DNA of 43,608 nt from Paenibacillus cisolokensis (lineage in GTDB: Bacteria; Bacillota; Bacilli; Paenibacillales; Paenibacillaceae). Of this stretch, positions 37,504 to 43,608 are shown piece after piece; the stretch's first letter is position 1; the number at the start of each line of letters is the position of its first letter. Both the position numbers and the translations under genes were made by a program. The notes below the pieces were generated by a model that was given only the letters and a program-made list of their open reading frames with translations, was not told the origin of the DNA and did no database searches. The stretch covers positions 1 through 43,608 of the forward strand of contig NZ_BOVJ01000184.1 in NCBI RefSeq assembly GCF_018403665.1, given 5' to 3'.

Positions 37504-38176
37504 GCCGTTCCCTCCATGCACTCAGAATCGATGTGAACATGCGCTTGCCGTCCTCCGAACCGAGCAATTGATCGACCGCGCGCTCCGGGTGAGGCATCAT
37601 CCCCACCACATTGCCTTGCTCGTTGCAGATACCCGCGATATCGTACACGGAGCCGTTCGGGTTGTCGCCGTTCGCGTAGCGGAACACGATCTGGTTGTTC
37701 GCCTTCAGCCGTTCCAGCGTTTCCTCGTCGCAGTAATAGTTGCCTTCGCCATGCGCGATCGGAATACGGATCACTTCGCCTGATGCGTATTGATTGGTGA
37801 AAGGCGTGCGGTTATTAACCACCTCAAGCGGCGCCTGGCGGCAAATAAATTTAAGATTGCGGTTGCGCCTGAGCGCGCCGGGCAGCAGCCCCGCCTCGGT
37901 TAAAATCTGAAATCCGTTGCAAATGCCGAGCACGTACTTGCCGGCCTCCGCCGCCTCCCTGACCGCGTTCATCACCGGCGCGAAACGGGCGATGGCGCCG
38001 CAACGCAAGTAGTCGCCATATGAAAAACCGCCGGGCACGAGAATGGCGTCATAGCCGGACAGATCGGTTGCCGTATGCCAGACGTAGTCGACTTTTTGGC
38101 CGATCGTGTCCTCAACCGCTTTGTAGCAGTCGATGTCGCAGTTCGAGCCGGGGAACACAAGCACCGCAAATTTCAT
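37481..38176 (-). CDS. purQ: FGAM synthase glutaminase subunit PurQ
   Basis: 231 aa. ATG 38176 with GGAGGG 7 bases before. Class I glutaminase: [16 protein letters not shown] at the start, [13 protein letters not shown], nucleophile Cys in [20 protein letters not shown] near residue 87, catalytic His/Glu in [11 protein letters not shown]. It feeds ammonia to PurL. Three bases separate it from purS. Confidence 0.96.
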
Positions 38177-38179
38177 CGG

Positions 38180-38422
38180 TCAGCCCTCCAATTCGAACCG
38201 GTAATCTTCGATGACGGTATTGGCGAGCAGCTTTTCGCACATTTCCTTCACACGCGCCTGCGCTTCCTCGCGGTCGGACGTATCCAGTTCAAGCTCCATA
38301 TATTTGCCGATCCGCACGCTACCCACCTCGCCGAAGCCCATGGAATGAAGCGCTCCCTGCACGGCCGTACCTTGCGGATCTAGCACGTTTTGTTTAATCG
38401 TCACATAAACTGTTGCTTTCAT
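38180..38422 (-). CDS. purS: FGAM synthase subunit PurS
   Basis: 80 aa. Start at ATG 38422 (GGGAGG upstream); the upstream codons MGGIA are not needed. KATVYVTIKQNVLDPQGTAV is the typical N-terminus, and SMGFGEVGSVRIGKYMELEL the conserved middle. Bridges PurL and PurQ in the complex. Confidence 0.95.
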   Translation of the reverse strand: MKATVYVTIKQNVLDPQGTAVQGALHSMGFGEVGSVRIGKYMELELDTSDREEAQARVKEMCEKLLANTVIEDYRFELEG

Positions 38423-38542
38423 TGCGATACCTCCCATTATGTTCGATGAAGCGCGAATGACGGTTGCCGACCCTGATCGAATCGGCGGTTACCGCGTCGG
38501 GGTGTCAATCCGGTTCGTTTGCTGCGTTTACGCGCCGGGTCG

Positions 38543-39436
38543 TCAATCCAGTTCGCTTCCGGTCAATCGCCGGTAGATGTCCCGGTAACGGCGGGTCGTC
38601 TCGGCCACGACGCTGTCCGGCAGAGGCGCCGGCTTGCTGTTTTTGTCCCAGTCCGAAGCGGCCAGGTAGGCGCGCACCGGTTCCTTGTCCATGCTGTCGA
38701 TTTCGATATCGAGCGCATATTTGTCTTCCGCCCAGAAACGCGAGGCATCGGGGGTAAAAATTTCATCGATGAGTACGATTTCTCCGTCTATCAATCCAAA
38801 CTCGAATTTGCAGTCGGCCAATATGATGCCGCGCTCCGCGCAGTAATCCCGGGCATATTTGTACAGCTTCAAACTTCGCTCGCGCAGCTGGCCGGCCAAT
38901 TCACTGCCGACCTTCTCCACAAGCCGCTCATACGAGATGTCCTCGTCATGGCCGACGTCGTTTTTCGCAGCAGGCGTAAACAGCGGCTCGGGCAGCCGCT
39001 CGTTTTTGCGCAGCCCCGCCGGCAGCCGCAGACCGTTAATCGCCGACGTTTTCTGGTATTGTCTCCAGCCCCCGCCGGTGATATAGCCCCGCACGACGCA
39101 TTCGACGTCGATCCGTTCGGCTTTCTTCGCCACCATAATGCGGTTTTTCATCAGCTCCGGCGATTTCAGCACGTCCCCGAGCCGCGACGCGTCCGTATGG
39201 ACGACATGGTTCGGCTGCAGATCCGCCGTCTTCCCGAACCAGAACGCGCTCAGCCGATTCAGCACATTGCCCTTGTCCGGCACCGGAGGCTCCAGCACAT
39301 AATCGAACGCGGAAATGCGGTCGGTGACAACGATCAGATAATGCTCTCCGAGATCGTACAATTCGCGCACTTTGCCTTTATAGACGAGCGGCGCTTGTAC
39401 GAGGTCTGCGGCGGTCGCCAACGCTTGGGCACTCAT
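38543..39436 (-). CDS. purC: SAICAR synthetase
   Basis: 297 aa, the long form common in Paenibacillus (Bacillus PurC is ~240). YKGKVRELYDLGEHYLIVVT at the start, ATP site; DRISAFDYVLEPPVPDKGNVL; VECVVRGYITGGGW; LADCKFEFGLIDGEIVLIDE; DASRFWAEDKY. Joins CAIR and aspartate. The 120 bases to purS carry an imperfect copy (~38490-38532) of the purC 3' end, about 30 bases with the shared core GTCAATCC-GTTCG; otherwise nothing seen. Confidence 0.95.
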   Translation of the reverse strand: MSAQALATAADLVQAPLVYKGKVRELYDLGEHYLIVVTDRISAFDYVLEPPVPDKGNVLNRLSAFWFGKTADLQPNHVVHTDASRLGDVLKSPELMKNRIMVAKKAERIDVECVVRGYITGGGWRQYQKTSAINGLRLPAGLRKNERLPEPLFTPAAKNDVGHDEDISYERLVEKVGSELAGQLRERSLKLYKYARDYCAERGIILADCKFEFGLIDGEIVLIDEIFTPDASRFWAEDKYALDIEIDSMDKEPVRAYLAASDWDKNSKPAPLPDSVVAETTRRYRDIYRRLTGSELD

Positions 39437-39451
39437 TTCGCGCTTCGCCTC

Positions 39452-40753
39452 CTATCCTTCGATCAGCCCGAGCCGGCGGAATATCGTATCCACATGCTTC
39501 AGATGCCATGCCGGATCGAAGCAGTCGTCGATTTCCTCTTGCGTCAGATGTTTCGTAATTTCCGGCGTTTCCATGATGATATCGCGGAATTGCCGCTGCT
39601 CCTCCCATGCCTGCATCGCGCGCGGCTGAACCGTATCGTATGCCTGCTCGCGGCTCAATCCTTTGTCGATCAGCTTCGTCATGACGCGGCCCGAGAACGG
39701 CACGCCGTACGTGCGCTGCATGTTGCGCTTCATATTTTCCGGGAATACCGTCAAATTGCGGATAATGTTGCCGAGCCGGTTCAGCATGTAGTTCAACAGC
39801 ATCGTCGCATCCGGCAAAATGACGCGCTCGACCGACGAGTGGCTGATATCCCGCTCATGCCAGAGCGGCACGTTCTCGTACGCCGAAATCATATGGCCGC
39901 GAAGGACGCGCGCGAGGCCGGAAATATTTTCGCAGCCGATCGGATTGCGCTTATGCGGCATCGCCGACGAGCCTTTCTGCCCTTTTGCGAACGGCTCCTC
40001 GACTTCGCGGAACTCGCTCTTCTGAAGCGCCCGGATTTCCGTCGCGAACTTGTCGAGCGAAGTTGCGATCAGCGCCAGCGTCGCCATATATTCCGCGTGC
40101 CGGTCGCGCTGCAGCGTCTGCGTCGAGATCGGCGCCGGCGTAATGCCGAGCTTGCGGCACACGAATTCCTCGACGAACGGATCGATGTTGGCGTATGTGC
40201 CGACCGCCCCTGAAATTTTCCCGAACTGCACGCCATTGGCCGCATGCCGGAACCGCTCCAGATTCCGCTTCATCTCCTCGTACCACAGCGCCAGCTTCAG
40301 CCCGAACGTCGTCGGCTCGGCATGAACGCCGTGCGTCCGTCCCATCATCGGCGTATCTTTGTACTTAATCGCCTGGTTCCGCAAAATATCGATGAAGTTT
40401 ACGATGTCCCGCTCCAAAATCTCGTTAGCCTGCCGCAGCAGGTAGCCGAGCGCCGTGTCGACGACATCGGTCGAAGTCAGCCCGTAATGCACCCATTTGC
40501 GCTCCGGACCGAGCGTCTCGGAGACCGCCCGCGTAAAGGCGATGACGTCATGCCGCGTTTCCTGCTCGATTTCGTAAATCCGCTTGATGTCAAAGCCGGC
40601 GTTCCGGCGCAGCGCCTCCACGTCCTCGCGCGGAATGACATTCAGCTCCGCCCATGCCTCGCAGGCGCACAATTCAACCTCCAGCCACGCCTTGAACTTA
40701 TTTTCCTCCGTCCAGATTGCCCGCATTTCCGGTCTGCTGTAACGTTCCAACAT
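39452..40753 (-). CDS. purB: Adenylosuccinate lyase
   Basis: 433 aa. [20 protein letters not shown] start. Superfamily motifs: [36 protein letters not shown] (catalytic His), and the signature [19 protein letters not shown]. Releases fumarate from SAICAR and from adenylosuccinate. 9-base gap to purK, 15 to purC. Confidence 0.96.
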   Translation of the reverse strand: MLERYSRPEMRAIWTEENKFKAWLEVELCACEAWAELNVIPREDVEALRRNAGFDIKRIYEIEQETRHDVIAFTRAVSETLGPERKWVHYGLTSTDVVDTALGYLLRQANEILERDIVNFIDILRNQAIKYKDTPMMGRTHGVHAEPTTFGLKLALWYEEMKRNLERFRHAANGVQFGKISGAVGTYANIDPFVEEFVCRKLGITPAPISTQTLQRDRHAEYMATLALIATSLDKFATEIRALQKSEFREVEEPFAKGQKGSSAMPHKRNPIGCENISGLARVLRGHMISAYENVPLWHERDISHSSVERVILPDATMLLNYMLNRLGNIIRNLTVFPENMKRNMQRTYGVPFSGRVMTKLIDKGLSREQAYDTVQPRAMQAWEEQRQFRDIIMETPEITKHLTQEEIDDCFDPAWHLKHVDTIFRRLGLIEG

Positions 40754-40762
40754 CGAGCTAGC

Positions 40763-41962
40763 TCACACCTTCCAGATTGTAGTTTCCGCTATCCATTTTA
40801 ACGCCGCGTCCACATCGGGCGCGAGTACGTTTATATGTCCCATCTTCCGCTTGCTCTTGGCCTCGCGCTTGCCGTACAAATGCACCTTCGGCGCGACGCC
40901 GAGTTTTGCCGCCGTTTCGTCCGGCCGCGCCATCCGCGCCAGCAGCGGCTCCACATGCTCGCCGAGCACATTGACCATCACAACCGGCGTAAGCAGCGAC
41001 GTATCGCCGAGCGGCAGGTTGCAGATCGCCCGCACATGCTGCTCGAACTGCGACGTCCGGCAAGCCTCCATCGTGTAATGGCCGCTGTTGTGCGGCCGCG
41101 GCGCCAGCTCGTTGACGAACAGCTCCCCGTCCGCCGTCAGAAACATCTCCACGGCGATCAGCCCGATAACGCCTAGCCCTTCGGCAATCCTCAGCGCCAG
41201 CCGTTCGGCCTCCCGCCGGACATCGCCGCCGATGCGCGCCGGGACGATCGACAAGTGCAAAATATTGTCCACATGAATATTTTCCGCCGGCGGGAACACG
41301 CTCGTTTCGCCCCGAGGGCTGCGCGCCGCGATGACGGACAGCTCCTTCTCGAACCGAATAAACTGTTCGAGCACCAGCTCCGTTCCGGCGCGGCTGAGCA
41401 GCCTGTACGCCTCCGGAATTTCTTCCTCGCTCCGGATCACGAACTGTCCCTTGCCGTCATAACCGCCTGTGGCGGTTTTCAGGACGCACGGCAGCCCGAA
41501 CCGGGCCGCCGCTTCGCGCAGCTCGCGTTCGCTGCCGATTTCCGTATAGGGCGCCACCCGCGCGCCAGCCGCCTCGACCGCCCGCTTCTCGCGCAGCCGA
41601 TGCTGCGTCGTATAGAGCAGCCGGCTTCCTTGCGGCACGTACGATTCCCGCATCAGCATATCCGCGACGCCCGCGTCCACGTTCTCGAACTCGTACGTTA
41701 TAACGTCCGCCTGCCCAGCCAGCTCGCGCGCCGCCTCGCGGTCGTCGTAGGCGGCCGTAATTTGACGGGCCACCTGGCCGCAAGGCGCGTCCGGCGTCGG
41801 ATCGAGCGTCACAAAGCGGTAGCCGAGCGCCGAACCCGCGAGCGCCAGCATCCGTCCGAGCTGCCCACCGCCAAGAATGCCGACGGTGCTTCCCGGCAAT
41901 ATGACTCGCCCTTCGCCGGCCGTGGCTTCTGCGCCTGCAACACCGGATACCGTTTCGTTCAC
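40763..41962 (-). CDS. purK: N5-carboxyaminoimidazole ribonucleotide synthase
   Basis: 399 aa. ATP-grasp: [42 protein letters not shown]-like [39 protein letters not shown]. Converts AIR, bicarbonate and ATP to N5-CAIR. Overlaps purE by 4 bases (ATGA-type). ~25 extra residues precede the usual start ([18 protein letters not shown]), perhaps disordered. Confidence 0.95.
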   Translation of the reverse strand: MNETVSGVAGAEATAGEGRVILPGSTVGILGGGQLGRMLALAGSALGYRFVTLDPTPDAPCGQVARQITAAYDDREAARELAGQADVITYEFENVDAGVADMLMRESYVPQGSRLLYTTQHRLREKRAVEAAGARVAPYTEIGSERELREAAARFGLPCVLKTATGGYDGKGQFVIRSEEEIPEAYRLLSRAGTELVLEQFIRFEKELSVIAARSPRGETSVFPPAENIHVDNILHLSIVPARIGGDVRREAERLALRIAEGLGVIGLIAVEMFLTADGELFVNELAPRPHNSGHYTMEACRTSQFEQHVRAICNLPLGDTSLLTPVVMVNVLGEHVEPLLARMARPDETAAKLGVAPKVHLYGKREAKSKRKMGHINVLAPDVDAALKWIAETTIWKV

Positions 41963-42444
41963 AACGTCTCCCCGCTTTCCATCACTTCGCGGCGAATCCG
42001 TTCGCGCCGCGCTTCGACGCGCGCCCGCACCTCCGGATCGAACGCGCCGATGATCTGCGCCGCGAGCAGTCCCGCATTGGCTGCGCCCGCATGGCCGATC
42101 GCCACGGTGGCGACCGGGACGCCGGCCGGCATCTGCACAATCGACAGCAGCGAATCGAGCCCGTTCAAATTCGACGATTTGACGGGCACGCCAATGACCG
42201 GCAAGACCGTCTTGGCGGCAACCATGCCGGGCAGATGCGCCGCGCCGCCGGCTCCGGCGATAATCGCCTTCAGCCCGCGGGACGCCGCCGTTTCCGCGTA
42301 TTCGAACATCAAATCCGGCGTCCGGTGCGCCGATACGACCCTTTTCTCATAAGGAATGCCGAGTTCTTCCAGTACGTCGCAGGCTCCCTTCATCGTCTCC
42401 CAGTCCGACTTGCTGCCCATGATGACGCCCACTTTCGCTGACAT
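41959..42444 (-). CDS. purE: N5-CAIR mutase, class I PurE
   Basis: 161 aa. [19 protein letters not shown] at the start, [17 protein letters not shown] (His of the active site), [33 protein letters not shown] and [18 protein letters not shown]. Converts N5-CAIR to CAIR. First gene of the operon, with AAAGGTGG 9 bases upstream. Confidence 0.96.
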   Translation of the reverse strand: MSAKVGVIMGSKSDWETMKGACDVLEELGIPYEKRVVSAHRTPDLMFEYAETAASRGLKAIIAGAGGAAHLPGMVAAKTVLPVIGVPVKSSNLNGLDSLLSIVQMPAGVPVATVAIGHAGAANAGLLAAQIIGAFDPEVRARVEARRERIRREVMESGETL

Positions 42445-42524
42445 GCGATTAACCCACCTTTGCCTTTAATAAATGGCGAACATAATCATGAACTTATACT
42501 TCCTTTAATATTTCGCAAAAAACG

Positions 42525-42559
42525 AAAAAAGCCCGCCAGCAAAATGATGTTGCCGCGGA
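42525..42559 (-). terminator. Expression-platform terminator of the purine leader
   Basis: Minus strand TCCGC-GGCAA, ~7-base loop, TTGCTGGCGGG (one bulged G), then C and T6. It is 80 bases upstream of the purE start and ~105 bases downstream of the aptamer, where guanine riboswitches usually end transcription. Confidence 0.75.
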
Positions 42560-42576
42560 CACAAGCGATCGAAGCC

Positions 42577-42650
42577 CAAAAAGGACAGGCAAAGACAACA
42601 CAAGGCTGCCCCATGCCGAGGACAACCTGCTTTGCTTATTTTCCTTTTCG
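42577..42650 (-). ncRNA. Structured element between guanine aptamer and terminator
   Basis: Minus strand can form nested stems: CGAAAAGGA with TCCTTTTTGG (42642-42650 with 42577-42585), GCAAAG with CTTTGC (42630-42635 with 42589-42594), and GGTTGTCC with GGGGCAGCC (42620-42627 with 42604-42612), loop ~7. Such a compact structure is more than a simple antiterminator needs. It could be a second aptamer (guanine-PRPP tandems are known before purine genes), but I do not see the ykkC/PRPP consensus. Kept as unassigned structure. Confidence 0.4.
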
Positions 42651-42663
42651 TCCATTCACACCG

Positions 42664-42730
42664 CTCGTAGTCCGAAAATTTAAGGTTTTCGGGTAGAAAC
42701 TTTCGGGCCATATTCCCGAGTATATACGAG
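42664..42730 (-). ncRNA. Purine (guanine-class) riboswitch aptamer
   Basis: On the minus strand: CTCGTATATA at the P1 5' side, then CTCGGGAATATGGCCCGA, AGTTTCTACCCG, and GGACTACGAG closing P1. The joining segments ATATGG, GTTTCTACC and GACTACG are the invariant purine aptamer core. The base at the specificity position (C in GACTACG, where adenine riboswitches have T) indicates guanine or hypoxanthine binding. It lies ~220 bases before purE, so guanine would stop purine synthesis. Confidence 0.9.
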
Positions 42731-42777
42731 GCTGTATGAGCCGCCAACCGCCGCAAAACGGCGATCCCGGCATATTT

Positions 42778-42806
42778 AGTTTATCGGATCGCCCTACCGG
42801 TGTCAA
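42778..42806 (-). promoter_or_regulatory. Sigma-A-like promoter of the purine operon
   Basis: Minus strand TTGACA (42801-42806), 17-base spacer, TAAACT (42778-42783). A consensus -35 with exact spacing, ~48 bases before the aptamer. A small hairpin CGCCG-TTTTG-CGGCG (42750-42764) lies at the 5' end of the transcript. No PurBox (CGAA repeat) was recognised near it. Confidence 0.75.
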
Positions 42807-42881
42807 CCAAAATACGAACATTTTAAAGTTTTCATTTGCGAAAGTTCGTTTTTGACGTGCCATGCCGATCTCTTTGCAGCA

Positions 42882-42912
42882 AAAAACGGCCTGCACCCAG
42901 CGCAGCCCGTTT
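42882..42912 (-). terminator. Terminator of the small membrane gene upstream of the pur promoter
   Basis: Minus strand ACGGGCTGC, loop, GCAGGCCGT (9 bp, one mismatch), then T6. It isolates the purine promoter from the gene at 42946-43077. Confidence 0.7.
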
Positions 42913-42945
42913 TCCTGCAGTTTGTACGCTTCGCCATCGTCCCGG

Positions 42946-43077
42946 TTATCCGCCCGACGGGATACCGGCCCCGGCCACAAACGAAGCCGCCTTCGACAGC
43001 AGCAGCGCGCATAACACAACGATCGGGATCATTAAACATAAACCGAAGATCAGTTGCAGTTGCCTCCTGCTGAGCAT
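42946..43077 (-). CDS. Small single-pass membrane protein, 43 aa
   Basis: ATG at 43077 after GGGGAAAG; MLSRRQLQLIFGLCLMIPIV then LLLSKAASFVAGAGIPSGG. One helix, a basic start and a glycine-rich end. A longer reading frame continues upstream through the 14-bp repeats but is unlikely to be coding. A terminator follows 34 bases later, which supports a real transcript. Family not recognised. Confidence 0.45.
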   Translation of the reverse strand: MLSRRQLQLIFGLCLMIPIVVLCALLLSKAASFVAGAGIPSGG

Positions 43078-43189
43078 CGTTCTTTCCCCGCTTTCTCTCG
43101 CCGTTTTTATCAAAATGCTCTTCTTTTGAACATTAGACGGATCGCGTCGCAACAGAGTTACGGGATAACCGGTTGTAAATGATGGAAAA

Positions 43190-43318
43190 ATGTTCGGTGG
43201 GAATGTTCGGCGCACATGGTTCGGCACACTTGGTTTGGGGCATACGGTTCGGGGCACATGCTTCGGGGGCACATGGTGCGAGGCAATTGATTCGGGGCAT
43301 AAAAACGACTCCTTCGTC
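43190..43318. repeat. Degenerate ~14-bp tandem repeat
   Basis: Seven or eight imperfect copies of CACATGGTTCGGGG (plus strand), varying by substitutions and one- or two-base length changes, e.g. CACTTGGTTTGGGG, CATACGGTTCGGGG, CACATGCTTCGGGGG. Bases 43078-43189 and 43319-43553 around it show no supported gene. Confidence 0.7.
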
Positions 43319-43553
43319 CCTGTCTGAGGACGATCCTGTTTCGCGATGGCGGCCAGGGCTCTATTCTCCCTCGCCTACCCGACCGCCGGGCGACGAATTG
43401 CGAGCCTCCAGGGCCTGGTTGACCGCCACCATGCGGCAAGCCCTGCGCTTATTCGTTCGCGCCAACCCCCATGTAAACGGCCTCTTGTCCCGAAATTGCT
43501 TTACTCCGGCCCCGCGGGCTGTCACCCGGAAGATAGAAACCCAATAAATTACA

Positions 43554-43578
43554 ATGCTGCAAAAATGCAGCTTTTTCG
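43554..43578 (+). terminator. Small terminator-like hairpin near the right edge
   Basis: GCTGCA, loop AAAA, TGCAGC, then T5 on the plus strand. No plus-strand gene is recognised before it, so it may belong to something beyond the window or be chance. Confidence 0.4.
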
Positions 43579-43608
43579 GGCGTAAAGTAACCAAAACGCA
43601 AAAATTGT

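Noticed and set aside
42505..43019. Protein-coding genes in the pur leader and right-hand region
   Set aside because: Open frames of 70-127 codons here overlap the riboswitch and terminators and have no ribosome binding site or recognisable motifs.
43190..43318. CRISPR array
   Set aside because: The copies follow each other directly with no unique spacers of uniform length, and no cas genes are present.

Overview
The window looks like chromosome from a GC-rich endospore-forming Bacillota of the Paenibacillaceae type. The evidence is a purEKBCSQLFMNHD operon behind a guanine-class riboswitch, a yerB/yerC/dgkB/rlmCD neighbourhood like that near the pur operon of Bacillus, a copper-amine-oxidase stalk-domain protein, a YqfQ-like basic protein, and strong AGGAGG ribosome binding sites. 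Nearly every gene lies on the minus strand. The species cannot be named from this alone.

Positions 1-14100 are accessory DNA. Reading down the minus strand from 13325 there is a plasmid-type parA-parB pair, then a Tad/Flp-type pilus (type IVb, type II secretion-like) locus: a small basic protein, a 202-aa protein of unknown function, a CpaB-like SAF protein, two MinD/CpaE-like proteins with degenerate P-loops, a CpaF/TadA ATPase with an N-terminal membrane helix, one 689-aa protein that appears to combine TadB and TadC, four small membrane-anchored candidate pilin or pseudopilin proteins, and a secreted stalk-domain protein. No prepilin peptidase, integrase or relaxase is in view. An AT-rich small membrane gene sits between two copies of a ~165-bp repeat that carries the parA start and its double-hairpin leader. 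The block abuts the 3' end of rlmCD.

Positions 14298-28640 are mixed core genes: rlmCD, a dgkB-like lipid kinase, a CbiX-type chelatase and yerC (minus); a YqfQ-like gene (plus); a phosphate transporter with its PhoU-like partner; a YerB-type lipoprotein; an alpha/beta hydrolase; a DnaA-box cluster; a 39-aa membrane peptide; and an operon of polysaccharide deacetylase, VCBS-repeat lipoprotein, response regulator and histidine kinase.

Positions 28867-42806 are the complete de novo purine operon, from a sigma-A-like promoter through the riboswitch leader and twelve genes to an intrinsic terminator. The last 600 bases hold a small membrane-protein gene and a degenerate 14-bp tandem repeat.

A caution applies to the whole window. 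Thirteen reading-frame breaks occur in eleven genes, including purD, purN, purF, parB, rlmCD and yerC. Each is repaired by adding a single base, almost always to a homopolymer run. The simplest reading is under-called homopolymers in the sequence rather than pseudogenes. These genes are therefore given as full-length CDS, with the break positions stated.
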